Made by a program: the position numbers and the translations under genes. Of a stretch of 38,192 nt of DNA, positions 24,085-33,731 are shown piece by piece (positions within the stretch are counted from its first letter, which is position 1; every line of letters begins with the position of its first letter). The DNA is taken from the NCBI GenBank assembly GCA_944358795.1, contig CALVRW010000001.1:1-38192 (forward strand). Direction: 5' to 3'. Source of the DNA: an uncultured Bacilli bacterium (GTDB lineage: Bacteria > Bacillota_I > Bacilli_A > RF39 > UBA660). Under the pieces are notes generated by a model that saw only the letters and a program-made list of their open reading frames with translations, searched no databases and was not told the DNA's origin.

Positions 24085-25576
24085 AAAAATATGGAAAAAA
24101 ATATTAATTGTTTACTTTATATTACAACCATTTTTAGAATGTTATCTTTTATATACTGACCAGATAACATCGATTTTTCATTTTTCACCATCGACAATCA
24201 TTCGTATTGGAATTATAGGAATTTTATTTTTACTGATTTTATTTCATAAAACTGATAAAAATGATTGGAAAAAATTACTTATTTATGGGATATTATTGGT
24301 AGGATATACGATTGGGCATCATGTCAGTGCAATTCGGTTTGCTGCAGATGATGTTCGTAATGCTAATTATTCTATTATGACAGAACTTTTATATATTATT
24401 CGTATGTTAGTACCAATTATGGTTGCAATTATTACGTCAAAATTAAATTGGACATGGCAAAACTTTAAGAAAATTATTCTATCAACAGTAGGAATTATTT
24501 CTATCGTAATTGTCTTTATGAATGTGTTTGAAATTTCCCTTACTTCTTATGGGGGGGATAACATTATTAATGCCAACTTTTTATCTTGGTTTTTCCCTGG
24601 GAATAGGATAATTCAAGCTGAATATTTAGCAAGTCGTGGTTGGTTTTATATGGCAAATCAAATAAGTGGATTACTTGGAATGTTATTACCACTTACGATT
24701 TATATTACAATCAAAGAATTTAATAATAAAAAATTAATTATTTTATTCTTACAAATTCTTGCGATGATTTTACTTGGAACGAGAGTTGCAGCAGTAGGAT
24801 GGATTGCTATTTTAGCAGTTATGTTACTCATTTATATTTTCTTATGCTTTGTAAAAAAAGAAATGAAATATTCTCATGAGATATTTTTAAAGTTAGTCGC
24901 TTGCGGATGCGTTAGTGCAGTTATCTTAAGTTTTTCACCCGTAATGAATCGTACTTATGAATCTGATTATTTTGAACAAGAGTTAGCGATGAAGAAGAAG
25001 TTTGAAGAAGAAAGTTTAGATAAAGATGATAAGAAACCAAAAAGTTTATATCAACAATTATCATTCTCGGCTATTAATCCAGCTTATTATATTCAATTAT
25101 ATTCTTACCGTGAACATCCGGATTTTTGGAAACAGGTTTTACAGTTGCCATTTGATCAAAGGTCTGGAAATCGTAAATTAGAATTATTAATAACAAAAGA
25201 TATTGCTAGTAAGAGTAATCAACCGTTAGAACCATGGTTTGGAATGTCATTTAGTAGAATGCGCAATATTGGGGTATATATTGAACATGATATTGTTGTT
25301 CATTATTATACCATTGGTATAATAGGAATTTTGTTATTTATTTCACCGTATTTTATATTACTTGTATGGCGAGGTATCAATCTTTTATGTCATTATAAAG
25401 AACAATTTAATTTTCTTAATCTTAGTTTACTTGCAACTATCGCATTAGCTCTTGCTATTTCGGTATTTTCAGGTCACTTATTAGATGAATTAATTGTTAC
25501 GATTTTCTTAGGATTTGTATGTGGTTTGTTGTTAAAAAAAGATAGAATTTGGAGTGAAGAAAATGATAAAAATTAG
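24062..25576 (+). CDS. O-antigen ligase/polymerase-like membrane protein
   Basis: A 504-residue protein with about ten to twelve membrane helices and one large extracytoplasmic loop (about 300-410) between the later helices. This is the topology of Wzy polymerases and WaaL-type ligases. The motif L-G-T-R-V-A-A-V-G near residue 240 corresponds to the conserved Arg-containing region of the O-antigen ligase family. It probably polymerises repeat units outside the membrane, or transfers the finished chain to a surface acceptor. A strong TTGGAGGAA site precedes the ATG, inside the GT4 gene. As usual for this class, similarity outside the family features would be low. Confidence 0.75.
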   Translation: MKKLLTDEKIWKKILIVYFILQPFLECYLLYTDQITSIFHFSPSTIIRIGIIGILFLLILFHKTDKNDWKKLLIYGILLVGYTIGHHVSAIRFAADDVRNANYSIMTELLYIIRMLVPIMVAIITSKLNWTWQNFKKIILSTVGIISIVIVFMNVFEISLTSYGGDNIINANFLSWFFPGNRIIQAEYLASRGWFYMANQISGLLGMLLPLTIYITIKEFNNKKLIILFLQILAMILLGTRVAAVGWIAILAVMLLIYIFLCFVKKEMKYSHEIFLKLVACGCVSAVILSFSPVMNRTYESDYFEQELAMKKKFEEESLDKDDKKPKSLYQQLSFSAINPAYYIQLYSYREHPDFWKQVLQLPFDQRSGNRKLELLITKDIASKSNQPLEPWFGMSFSRMRNIGVYIEHDIVVHYYTIGIIGILLFISPYFILLVWRGINLLCHYKEQFNFLNLSLLATIALALAISVFSGHLLDELIVTIFLGFVCGLLLKKDRIWSEENDKN

Positions 25577-26531
25577 TGTAATTATTCCTTGTTATAATGT
25601 TGAAAATTATGTTGGAAAGTGTTTAGACAGTGTTATTTGTAATGGAATGGATGAAATTGAAGTAATTGCGGTTAATGATGGTTCAAGAGACGGAACAATA
25701 CAAGTTTTAAAAGAGTATCAAAAAAAGTATCCAAATTTAATTATAATAGATCAAAAAAATCAAGGATTATCAATGGCACGTAATGCTGGTTTAAAACGAG
25801 CAACAGGGGAATATATTGCGTTTTTAGATAGTGATGATTGGGTAGAAAATGGCATGTATCAAACAATGTATGAAAAAGCAAAAACAGAAGGGTTTGATAT
25901 TGTTGCCTGCGGTGTTAATGTTGTTTATCCAGATAAAACAATCAAAATTGATTGTGGACTTGCACATGATATTACTGCTAAACGGGAATTAAAAAATATT
26001 ATGAATGAGTGGTATACGGTTGTATGGAATAAAATTTATAAAAAAGAATTGATAAAGAATATGATGTTTAAACCCAATATTTGGTATGAAGATGTCGAGT
26101 TTTTATATCGATTATTACCAAAAATTAAAAGTGTTGGTGTAGTAAATCAATATTATTGTAATTATATTCAAAGAGAAGGTTCTATCACATATACGTATAA
26201 TTATAAATTATATGATTTGATTGATAACTTTAATGGAATTATTGAATATTATAAAAAACATCATGAGTATAAACATTATAAAAATGAATTAGAATATGGA
26301 TATGTCAGATATGTTTATGGGACTTTTATCAAGAGACTTGCAAAAACAAAAAATAAACAGGAATTTAAAAAAGGACTTGCTTATGCAAAAGCAGAAGTAA
26401 GAAGAAATTTTCCAAACTATAAAAAGAATCCATATTTACAAAAGAAATCAGGTAAGAATATTTATTTAAAATATTTTAATACGTTATTTGCCATGCTGAT
26501 TTATTATAAAGAAAAAAATAAGATGAACTAA
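25563..26531 (+). CDS. GT2-family glycosyltransferase
   Basis: A 322-residue GT-A inverting glycosyltransferase of family 2. Motifs are ISVIIPCYNVENYVGKCLDS, then VNDGSRDGT, GLSMARNAGLK and the metal-binding FLDSDDW. The C-terminal half is lysine-rich and helical, without membrane helices. The ATG at 25563 follows GGAG with normal spacing; an upstream in-frame GTG at 25554 abuts that site. It overlaps the polymerase gene by 14 nt. Sugar specificity cannot be read. Confidence 0.88.
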   Translation: MIKISVIIPCYNVENYVGKCLDSVICNGMDEIEVIAVNDGSRDGTIQVLKEYQKKYPNLIIIDQKNQGLSMARNAGLKRATGEYIAFLDSDDWVENGMYQTMYEKAKTEGFDIVACGVNVVYPDKTIKIDCGLAHDITAKRELKNIMNEWYTVVWNKIYKKELIKNMMFKPNIWYEDVEFLYRLLPKIKSVGVVNQYYCNYIQREGSITYTYNYKLYDLIDNFNGIIEYYKKHHEYKHYKNELEYGYVRYVYGTFIKRLAKTKNKQEFKKGLAYAKAEVRRNFPNYKKNPYLQKKSGKNIYLKYFNTLFAMLIYYKEKNKMN

Positions 26532-26543
26532 GGAAGTGGAGTT

Positions 26544-27653
26544 ATGGGTTTAAAACAAATGATCCGTGGAATTATTACAAGTGTTCCTAAAAATAAACAT
26601 AAAATTATTTTTGAGAGTCATTCAGATTTTACAGATAGTTCGAGAACAATTTATGAAGCGTTAAAGAATAGTAAAACATATAAATTTGTTTGGTTTGTAG
26701 AACATCCAGAACACTTTCATAAAACAAAAAATACAATTTTTTTAAATATTAATCATAAAAGAAACTTACGAAATATGTATCATATTTTAACAAGTAAATA
26801 TATCTTTTTTACGCATCGCGCGTTTCCATTACAAAATTATAAAAAACAATATATTGTGAATTTAACACATGGACTTGGAATGAAAGATAGTCATGGTAAA
26901 ATGATTCAGGATTTTAATTATGTATTAAACGGTAGTGAACATTTTTCTGATATTTCTTGTTATAATTATGAATGTAGTAAAGATAAATTAGTAAATTTAG
27001 GATTACCACGTAATGATTTATTATTTGAAAAAGATCAAAAAGTAGAAGATCTAGTATCTGGATATGATAAATTTATTTTATGGTTACCAACGTTTCGTCA
27101 ACATAAAAATGGAGCAGTTGATATTGCTTATCATGAAAACCAAACATTTCCATTATTTTTAGATTCAGAATTAAATGAATTAAACGAAACATTGAAACGA
27201 TATCGTTATTTGTTAATTTTAAAATTACATCCAGCTCAGAAAATTACGAATCATGAATTAAAGCAGTTTTCCAATATTAAATTAATGGTGAATGAAGATT
27301 TAGAAAAATTAGGAATTCAATTTTATCATTTGATAGGAAGAGCAGATACATTACTAACAGATTACTCTTCTGTTGGAAATGATTATTTATTATTGGATCG
27401 ACCAATCGGTTATGTAATTGATGATGTGGAAGAATATCGAAATAGTAGAGGGTTTAATGTTGAAAATGTAGAAGATTATTTACCTGGTGATAAGATTATG
27501 ACAAAGGAAGATTTTTACCAATATTTAGAAAAAATAAAAAATGGAATTGATACCTTTAAAGAAGATAGAAAACGTGTTTGCAATTTTTATTGGAAGTATC
27601 AAGATAATAAAAATACAGAAAGATTACTTGAATATTTTGATATTAAGGAGTGA
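26544..27653 (+). CDS. CDP-glycerol/ribitol polyolphosphotransferase family (TagF/TarL-like)
   Basis: A 369-residue GT-B-like enzyme of the Glyphos_transf family, which moves polyol-phosphate from CDP-glycerol or CDP-ribitol to a growing teichoic acid or capsular chain. Motifs: S-R-x-I-Y-E-A-L near 33-40, LTHGLGMK (catalytic His109), GLPRND, WLPTFRQ, ILKLHP (225-230) and TDYSSVGNDYLLLDRP (272-287). It matches the CDP-polyol cassette upstream (20322-22753), which would supply its donor. It lacks the extra N-terminal glycosyltransferase module found in long TagF proteins. Confidence 0.88.
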   Translation: MGLKQMIRGIITSVPKNKHKIIFESHSDFTDSSRTIYEALKNSKTYKFVWFVEHPEHFHKTKNTIFLNINHKRNLRNMYHILTSKYIFFTHRAFPLQNYKKQYIVNLTHGLGMKDSHGKMIQDFNYVLNGSEHFSDISCYNYECSKDKLVNLGLPRNDLLFEKDQKVEDLVSGYDKFILWLPTFRQHKNGAVDIAYHENQTFPLFLDSELNELNETLKRYRYLLILKLHPAQKITNHELKQFSNIKLMVNEDLEKLGIQFYHLIGRADTLLTDYSSVGNDYLLLDRPIGYVIDDVEEYRNSRGFNVENVEDYLPGDKIMTKEDFYQYLEKIKNGIDTFKEDRKRVCNFYWKYQDNKNTERLLEYFDIKE

Positions 27654-27657
27654 TAGA

Positions 27658-28599
27658 ATGCCAAAAATATCGATTATTATTCCTGCATATAATGCTGAAA
27701 AGTACATTGATAATTGTTTTAATAGTTTAAAAAAACAAACATTTCAAGATTTTGAAGTGATTGTTATAAATGATGGTTCTAAAGATCGTACAAAAGAATT
27801 GTTAGAAACTTATGAAAATGATAAGGATTTATCTTTAACAGTATTAAATCAAGAAAATAGCGGACAAGCTGTTGCTAGAAATCATGCATTAAAAAAAGCA
27901 ACTGGAGATTACATTATGTTTTTAGATATCGATGATACAATTGAACCAACTATGTTAGAAGATATGATGGAAAAAGTAGAAAAAGAAAATGCTGATCTTG
28001 TATGGTGCCATCTAAATAATGATGAAAATGGTGTTAAAACAGAACTGCCATTAGAGGTAGAAAATGTAGAAGATACTAAAAAAGACTATATCTTAAATAA
28101 TAGTGGACCATGCGCTAAAGTGATAAAAAAAGAAATAATTGTGAAAAATAAACTTTATTTCTTAGAACACCACATTTATGAAGATATAGCTGTTGTTCCA
28201 ACTTATGCATTATATGCGAATAAAATCGTTCATATTAAGAAAGCATATTATAATTATTTAGTAAATCCGAATTCTACTATGCATCAACAAGTTTATAATA
28301 AGAAATTAGAAGATATCTTTGAATCAATAGAAACACTTAGTAAAAAATTTGCTGGTACAGAATATACGGAAGAATTAGAATTTTTATATATCAAACATTT
28401 ACTTCATGCAGCATCACTTCGTTTTTTTGGTTTTAAAGAAGGAAAAGAGGCTCTTAATAACATCGTATCAATCATGAAAGAAAAATATCCAAAATGGAAT
28501 CAAAATCGTTATTATAAAAAAAGAAGTATGAAATTTAAATTTGTTTGTGAATGTTTTTATCGTAAGCAATATTGGTTGTTACGATTACTATTGAAATAG
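27658..28599 (+). CDS. GT2-family glycosyltransferase
   Basis: A 313-residue GT-A enzyme: SIIIPAYNAEKYIDNCFNS, VINDGSKDRT, SGQAVARNHALKKATGDY and the metal-binding FLDIDDTIEP. The ATG at 27658 is chosen because AAGGAGTGAT lies just upstream; a long in-frame extension would run back into the preceding gene. It follows the polyolphosphotransferase by 4 nt and resembles the GT2 at 25563, but with a different C-terminal half, so the two probably add different residues of the repeat. Confidence 0.88.
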   Translation: MPKISIIIPAYNAEKYIDNCFNSLKKQTFQDFEVIVINDGSKDRTKELLETYENDKDLSLTVLNQENSGQAVARNHALKKATGDYIMFLDIDDTIEPTMLEDMMEKVEKENADLVWCHLNNDENGVKTELPLEVENVEDTKKDYILNNSGPCAKVIKKEIIVKNKLYFLEHHIYEDIAVVPTYALYANKIVHIKKAYYNYLVNPNSTMHQQVYNKKLEDIFESIETLSKKFAGTEYTEELEFLYIKHLLHAASLRFFGFKEGKEALNNIVSIMKEKYPKWNQNRYYKKRSMKFKFVCECFYRKQYWLLRLLLK

Positions 28600-28611
28600 A
28601 AAGAGGTAGTT

Positions 28612-30063
28612 ATGTCAAAGAAAAAAATATTAGTAAACTATTTATATAGTTCTTGTTATCAAATATTTCTAATTATTATTCCCTTAATAACTGCCCCTTA
28701 TATGGCGCGGGTGTTATTACCTTCGGGAATTGGAATAAATAGTTATGTTTCAACGGTAATTCAAATGTTTACTTTATTTGGATTACTAGGATTAAATGGT
28801 TATTCTAGTAGGGAAATCGCATATGTAAGGGATGATAAAAAGAAATTATCTAAAACATTCCATGAATTATTTATTTTAAGAGTGATTTTTTGTATTTTAA
28901 CAACAGTTTGTTATTTGATATATGCTAGTTTTAGTGAATATCAATATTATTTTTATGCTCAGTTACTTGTTATTATTGCAACGTTTGAGGATTTAGCTTG
29001 GTTCTATGTTGGACTAGAAGAATTTAAGGTAACGGTTACAAGAAATTTTGCTATAAAAATATTAAATGTTGCAACAATCTTTATTTTTGTTAAAGATCCA
29101 GGTGATTTATATCTATATATGGGACTTACCGCTTTTTGGAGTTTTGCTGGTAATCTATTACTTTATAAAGGATTAAAAAAGAGAATTGATAAAGTAGATA
29201 GACATACATTAGAAATTAAAAAACACTTAATGCCAACGATTAAGTTATTCTTACCACAGGTTGCTAGTATGATTTACTTGCAAGTTGATAAACTAATGAT
29301 TAAAGGATTAACGGATCAGGTAGAAGGGGTCGGATTTTACGAACAAGCAGAGCGAATTGTAAAAATGCCAATTGCTTTAATTACTGCTTTTAGTAGTGTT
29401 ATGATGCCAAGAATATCGAATGTTTTTAAGAACGATCAATTAGATGAAGTAAAAAAATACTTAATGAACTCATTTCAATTTTCATTATTTTTCGCTATCC
29501 CAATGATGTTTGGTATTGCATCTATTTCTAGTACTATGATTCCATGGTTCTTAGGTAAGGGATACGAAGACGTCGTACCAATTATGTTCGCTTTATGTCC
29601 AATTGTATTATTTATCTCATTATCAGGAGTAACTGGTAATCAATATTTAACAGCAATTAATAATACAAGAGCATTAACTATTTCTTATGTTGTAGCAGCA
29701 ATTCTTAATATTATTGTAAATTACTTCTGTATTATTCAATTTGGATTTGTAGGTGCTGCTTTTGGAACGATTGTTGCAGAAGGATTAGTATTCTTTATTC
29801 AACTATATTTTATGAAGGATATTATTACGATAACAGGTTTAATTAAGAAAAGTTATAAATACTGGATTTCAGGTATTATTATGTTTGTAACATGTATGAT
29901 CATTGGTAACCAATTATCACCAACAATTCTTACAACGATGTTACAAATTACCGTAGGAACAATTTTCTATTTTGGTATTCTATTCTTACTTCGAGATGAT
30001 TTCTTATTACGTAATTTTAATGCTGCAAAAGCAAGAGTTTTAGCTAAATTAAAGAGGAGTTAG
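28612..30063 (+). CDS. Polysaccharide flippase (Wzx/MATE-like)
   Basis: A 483-residue protein with twelve to fourteen membrane helices of the polysaccharide transporter (MOP) superfamily. The N-terminus LVNYLYSSCYQIFLIIIPLITAPYMARVL is typical of Gram-positive Wzx flippases (Cps-type). It moves undecaprenyl-linked repeat units across the membrane for the polymerase at 24062. It starts 12 nt after the GT2 gene behind AAAGAGG. Confidence 0.9.
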   Translation: MSKKKILVNYLYSSCYQIFLIIIPLITAPYMARVLLPSGIGINSYVSTVIQMFTLFGLLGLNGYSSREIAYVRDDKKKLSKTFHELFILRVIFCILTTVCYLIYASFSEYQYYFYAQLLVIIATFEDLAWFYVGLEEFKVTVTRNFAIKILNVATIFIFVKDPGDLYLYMGLTAFWSFAGNLLLYKGLKKRIDKVDRHTLEIKKHLMPTIKLFLPQVASMIYLQVDKLMIKGLTDQVEGVGFYEQAERIVKMPIALITAFSSVMMPRISNVFKNDQLDEVKKYLMNSFQFSLFFAIPMMFGIASISSTMIPWFLGKGYEDVVPIMFALCPIVLFISLSGVTGNQYLTAINNTRALTISYVVAAILNIIVNYFCIIQFGFVGAAFGTIVAEGLVFFIQLYFMKDIITITGLIKKSYKYWISGIIMFVTCMIIGNQLSPTILTTMLQITVGTIFYFGILFLLRDDFLLRNFNAAKARVLAKLKRS

Positions 30064-30066
30064 ACT

Positions 30067-30537
30067 ATGAAAAGAGTATTATTTATCGCAAGTGCTGGTG
30101 GTCATTTAAATGAGTTAATGCAACTAGAACCAATGTTTCAAAATTATGATTCGTATCTTATTACCGAAAAAATTAAATCAAATATGAGTTTAAAGAAGAA
30201 GTATGGAAAAAAATTATCGTTTTTAGTATTTGGTAGTAAAGACCATATGCTAACATATCCATTTAAGTTTTTATACAATTGTATCAAAACAGTATTCTTA
30301 TTTATTAAAATTCGTCCTAAAGTAGTTGTAACAACTGGAACTCATACAGCAGTTCCTATGTGTTATTTAGCAAAATTATTTGGAAGAAAAGTTATATTTA
30401 TTGAAACTTTTGCGAATAGTACAACGAAGACACTATCAGGAAAGTTAGTTTATCCAATTGCTGATTTATTTATCGTACAGTGGGAAAGTATGTTAGAACT
30501 TTATCCAAAAGCGGTATTTGGTGGATGGATTTACTAA
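30067..30537 (+). CDS. Alg14/PssD-like glycosyltransferase membrane subunit
   Basis: A 156-residue protein of the Alg14/PssD/Cps14F group, the half of a split GT1-like transferase that anchors the complex. Features: VLFIASAGGHLNELMQL, the YDSYLITEK strand, a membrane-associated helix near 60-82 and VVTTGTHTAVPMCYLAK. It pairs with the next gene (18 nt downstream), whose product carries the nucleotide-sugar site. In pneumococcal capsule type 14 the equivalent pair adds a galactose as the second sugar. Confidence 0.9.
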   Translation: MKRVLFIASAGGHLNELMQLEPMFQNYDSYLITEKIKSNMSLKKKYGKKLSFLVFGSKDHMLTYPFKFLYNCIKTVFLFIKIRPKVVVTTGTHTAVPMCYLAKLFGRKVIFIETFANSTTKTLSGKLVYPIADLFIVQWESMLELYPKAVFGGWIY

Positions 30538-30555
30538 AAAGTTGGAGGTATCACT

Positions 30556-31038
30556 ATGATTTTAGTAACGTTAGGTACACAAGATAAAAGTTTTGCAAGA
30601 TTATTAGATGCAATTGAAAAACAAATTGAATTAGGGAATATTACTGATGATGTAGTAGTACAAGCTGGTCATACAAAGTATGAATCAAAAAATATGAAGG
30701 TTCTAGATTTTATTCCATATGATGAATTCGAAAATTTTATGAATCAGTGTGATATATTAATTACACATGGTGGAGTAGGATCCATTATTACAGGTTTAAA
30801 AAAGAAAAAGAAAGTAATTGCGGCAGCTAGGTTAAAAAAATATCAAGAACATACAAATGACCATCAATTACAAATCCTTAAGAATTTTAAAGAGGCAGGA
30901 TATATTCTAACATTAGATGATTTTGATGCCTTAGATCAAGTATTAAAGGAAGCAAAAAAGTTTAAACCAAAACAATATAAAAGTAATACAAAGAATATGA
31001 TAAAATTAATTTCTGATTATATAGAAACAGTAAAATAA
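30556..31038 (+). CDS. Alg13/PssE-like glycosyltransferase catalytic subunit
   Basis: A 160-residue protein of the Alg13/PssE/Cps14G group, the donor-binding half of the split transferase. Motifs: MILVTLGTQDKSFARLLDAI, then DILITHGGVGSIITGLKKKKKVI, the nucleotide-sugar loop. GTTGGAGGT precedes the ATG. It is the last gene of the operon that begins at 22903, and a terminator follows. Confidence 0.9.
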   Translation: MILVTLGTQDKSFARLLDAIEKQIELGNITDDVVVQAGHTKYESKNMKVLDFIPYDEFENFMNQCDILITHGGVGSIITGLKKKKKVIAAARLKKYQEHTNDHQLQILKNFKEAGYILTLDDFDALDQVLKEAKKFKPKQYKSNTKNMIKLISDYIETVK

Positions 31039-31061
31039 AGATATCTATTTGATATCTTTTT
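31037..31061 (+). terminator. Terminator of the glycosyltransferase operon
   Basis: Stem AAAGATATC (31037-31045) / GATATCTTT (31051-31059), 5-nt loop, short T-run. Confidence 0.8.
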
Positions 31062-31077
31062 CTATATTTTGTATATG

Positions 31078-31106
31078 TTGACTTATCAAGTATTTATTTA
31101 TATAAT
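31078..31106 (+). promoter_or_regulatory. Promoter of the gtrB-like gene
   Basis: -35 TTGACT (31078-31083), 17-nt spacer, -10 TATAAT (31101-31106). Confidence 0.75.
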
Positions 31107-31142
31107 AAAACTGTTATTAGTAAAGAAAGTGTGATTGTTTAT

Positions 31143-32084
31143 ATGAAAACAGAAAAAATTAGTATTATTGTTCCTTGTTATAATGAGGAGGAAGCATTAC
31201 CATTATTCTATGAGGAAATTACGAAAGTAGCAAAACAAATGGAAAAAGTTGAATTTGAATTTATGTTTATCAATGATGGTTCAAAAGATAAAACTTTGGA
31301 TATATTAAGAGAGTTAAGTAAAAAAGATAAACGTGTTCGTTATGTTTCTTTTTCTAGAAACTTTGGAAAAGAAGCTGCAATGTATGCCGGATTTGACAAC
31401 GTAACTGGTGATTATGTTGCGGTAATGGATGCTGATTTACAAGATCCACCAGCTTTACTTCCTGAGATGTTTCAAGCAATTAAAGAAGAGGGATATGATA
31501 GTGTAGCTACACGTCGTGTTACTAGAGCAGGGGAACCTCCAATTAGAAGTTTTTTTGCTCGTATGTTTTATAAGATTATTAATAAAATCTCAAAAGCAGA
31601 TATTGTTGATGGAGCACGTGATTATCGTTTAATGACCAGACAAATGGTGGATGCGATTTTATCGATGGGAGAATATAATCGTTTTTCCAAAGGAATTTTT
31701 GGATGGGTAGGATTTAATACAAAATGGTTAGCATATGAAAATGTAGAACGTGTTGCTGGTGAAACGAAATGGAATTTTTGGAAACTATTTCTGTATTCAT
31801 TAGAAGGAATTGTTGGTTTTTCAACAGTACCACTTACTATCGCATCTGTTTTTGGTTTATTATTCTGTTTTATTGCGTTTATTATGATTATTGTCATTAT
31901 TTTTAAAACATTAATGTTTGGTGATCCTGTTAGTGGATGGCCATCTACAACTTGTATTATTTTCTTTGTTAGTGGAGTTCAATTATTTTGCCTTGGTATT
32001 ATTGGACAATATTTATCAAAAACTTATTTAGAAACGAAGAAAAGACCAATCTATATTACAAAAGAAACAGAAAAAACAAACTAG
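31143..32084 (+). CDS. GtrB-like undecaprenyl-phosphate glycosyltransferase (GT2, DPM1-like)
   Basis: A 313-residue GT2 enzyme with two C-terminal membrane helices (about 230-255 and 268-290). Motifs: ISIIVPCYNEEEALPLFYEE, FINDGSKDKT, FGKEAAMYAGFD, the metal site VMDADLQDPP, and later D-G-A-R-D-Y-R-L-M and RFSKGIFGWVGF. Members load a single sugar onto polyprenyl phosphate, making the donor for outer-face GT-C enzymes. The GtrA-like gene next door and the DUF6056 protein at 17710 would complete such a side-chain pathway. The ATG at 31143 is preferred; an in-frame GTG lies at 31131. Confidence 0.88.
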   Translation: MKTEKISIIVPCYNEEEALPLFYEEITKVAKQMEKVEFEFMFINDGSKDKTLDILRELSKKDKRVRYVSFSRNFGKEAAMYAGFDNVTGDYVAVMDADLQDPPALLPEMFQAIKEEGYDSVATRRVTRAGEPPIRSFFARMFYKIINKISKADIVDGARDYRLMTRQMVDAILSMGEYNRFSKGIFGWVGFNTKWLAYENVERVAGETKWNFWKLFLYSLEGIVGFSTVPLTIASVFGLLFCFIAFIMIIVIIFKTLMFGDPVSGWPSTTCIIFFVSGVQLFCLGIIGQYLSKTYLETKKRPIYITKETEKTN

Positions 32085-32111
32085 TATTATCGTAAGTGAT
32101 ACTATTTTTTT
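32082..32111 (+). terminator. Terminator after the gtrB-like gene
   Basis: Stem TAGTATTAT (32082-32090) / GTGATACTA (32096-32104) with two G-U pairs, a 5-nt loop and seven T. It includes the stop codon. Confidence 0.8.
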
Positions 32112-32113
32112 GT

Positions 32114-32143
32114 TTGACGTATTCAGAGATTATTTAGTATAAT
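32114..32143 (+). promoter_or_regulatory. Promoter of the gtrA-like gene
   Basis: -35 TTGACG (32114-32119), 18-nt spacer, -10 TATAAT (32138-32143). Confidence 0.7.
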
Positions 32144-32169
32144 GATATGGAAGTTAGTGAGGTCAGAAT

Positions 32170-32571
32170 ATGAAAACGTTAATGATAAAATATAAAGAAG
32201 TATTATTGTATTTAGTTTTTGGAGCATTAACGACACTTGTAAATATAGTCGTGTATGCGTTATGTACAAAGTTATTCCATATTAACTGGGAGATTAGTAA
32301 CATTATTGCTTGGGTATTATCTGTTTTATTCGCATATGTAACGAATCGAAAATATGTATTTGAAAGTAAATCAAGTAATATTGTGAAAGAAATGTCTTCT
32401 TTCTTTGGTTTTCGATTATTGTCATTTGTATTAGATATGGGATTTATGTATTTATTTGTAGATATGATACGTATGAATGATATGATTGCCAAAATCATCG
32501 TTCAAGTGATTGTCATTGTTTTAAATTATGTATTTAGTAAATTGTTTATTTTTAAGAAGAAAGAATCTTAA
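32170..32571 (+). CDS. GtrA-family membrane protein (polyprenyl-phosphate-sugar flippase)
   Basis: A 133-residue protein with four membrane helices: YLVFGALTTLVNIVVYALC, the second helix ending AYVTNRKYVFES (a family signature), and two C-terminal helices. GtrA proteins are thought to flip polyprenyl-phosphate-linked sugars outward. It follows the GtrB-like gene but has its own promoter and terminator. Confidence 0.9.
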   Translation: MKTLMIKYKEVLLYLVFGALTTLVNIVVYALCTKLFHINWEISNIIAWVLSVLFAYVTNRKYVFESKSSNIVKEMSSFFGFRLLSFVLDMGFMYLFVDMIRMNDMIAKIIVQVIVIVLNYVFSKLFIFKKKES

Positions 32572-32586
32572 AAATTGGAATAAAAA

Positions 32587-32610
32587 AATATCAAGGTTAT
32601 CCTTGATATT
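32587..32610. terminator. Bidirectional terminator between gtrA-like and acyltransferase genes
   Basis: Stem AATATCAAGG (32587-32596) / CCTTGATATT (32601-32610), 4-nt loop. An A-run on the left and CTTTTA on the right give usable U-tracts in both directions. Confidence 0.85.
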
Positions 32611-32613
32611 CTT

Positions 32614-33663
32614 TTATTTCCATATTTTCGCTTCTAAAATTGGTACAATTTTTGAATAGATGATTGCAAGGATCATTGTTAGAATAAAACTACTGATAAA
32701 GAATAGATTAGTAAATTTATTTACATGGAATATTGTTAGTATTATCATTGGAATTCTTTGAAGAATATAAATCCAAAATAAATTTTTTCCTAACCAACTT
32801 AAAATAGAATTATGAATTCCTACTTTCATAGTAGTAATTACAACAAGTATTGTAAATAATATTGCATTGATATTAAATGATAATAGATTACTTCTTGTTT
32901 TATAACTAACAACAAATAATCCTAGTAATAAAAATAGAGAAAAGAAATAAATTTTATTATTTTGAAAGAAATAGTGTTCAATTTTATCTTTATAATAAGA
33001 GTACCACATTCCGAGTGGGAAACATAAAATGGTATCTACCCAATGTGGAGCTCTCATTGATCCGATGATATAAATATATAAGTAGGCAATAATCGTTGTA
33101 CTGATGATTGCTTTTAAGTGATCTTTTTCAAATACTTTGAATGCAATATAAGTAGCAAGATACATCATGATAATTGCAAAGATATACCAGTTACTATTTC
33201 CAATACTTTCCCATCCTATGTAAGATAATAAAATTGTTGGTAAATCGTAATGAATATTGAATATTAAGTTACAAATTAGAAATGTCGTAACTGCAATCGC
33301 AAATTCAAATAATACTTTTGCAATTCGTTTCTTAGGCATACTATCTACATATGTTTCTTTCTTCTTCTTCTTAATAGATTCATAGACACCATATCCAGAA
33401 TAAAAAAGAAAAAGTGTAACCATTAATTGACCTAGTTTTTGACACAAATAAATAGCTGGAAAATCAAATGATTGTTTTGTTGTAATATAAGATAGACTAT
33501 GACTAATAAAAACAATTACGATAAAGATTCCTTTTATAGATTGTGTCTTATCTTTTGATAAGTAGTCTTTTTGAAATTCGTTTGGCTTTATATTGATTTT
33601 AAATAAAATCAATATTATTAGTACTAATAATATAATCAATTTTCTCACACCTCTCATTTTCAT
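32614..33663 (-). CDS. Acyltransferase 3 family membrane protein
   Basis: A membrane acyltransferase of the OafA type, up to 349 residues, with about ten helices. A catalytic-type His lies in IVFISHSLSY after Q-S-I-K-G-I, followed by LFLFYSGYGVYESI. It is the only minus-strand gene of the glycan locus and a second acyltransferase besides the one at 19270. The start is uncertain. ATGs at 33663 and 33657 have no ribosome binding site, while AGAGGTG lies 8 nt before an in-frame TTG at 33639, which would give 341 residues. It probably acylates a surface glycan. Confidence 0.85.
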   Translation of the reverse strand: MKMRGVRKLIILLVLIILILFKINIKPNEFQKDYLSKDKTQSIKGIFIVIVFISHSLSYITTKQSFDFPAIYLCQKLGQLMVTLFLFYSGYGVYESIKKKKKETYVDSMPKKRIAKVLFEFAIAVTTFLICNLIFNIHYDLPTILLSYIGWESIGNSNWYIFAIIMMYLATYIAFKVFEKDHLKAIISTTIIAYLYIYIIGSMRAPHWVDTILCFPLGMWYSYYKDKIEHYFFQNNKIYFFSLFLLLGLFVVSYKTRSNLLSFNINAILFTILVVITTMKVGIHNSILSWLGKNLFWIYILQRIPMIILTIFHVNKFTNLFFISSFILTMILAIIYSKIVPILEAKIWK

Positions 33664-33696
33664 TTTATCATAGAATCATTCTCTTGGCGAATAAAA

Positions 33697-33725
33697 TTGA
33701 CAGTGAAAATGATGTGTGTTAAACT
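33697..33725 (+). promoter_or_regulatory. Promoter of a predicted short transcript
   Basis: -35 TTGACA (33697-33702), 17-nt spacer, -10 TAAACT (33720-33725), predicting a start near 33732 and a transcript that meets a terminator at 33825. Confidence 0.55.
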
Positions 33726-33731
33726 AATATG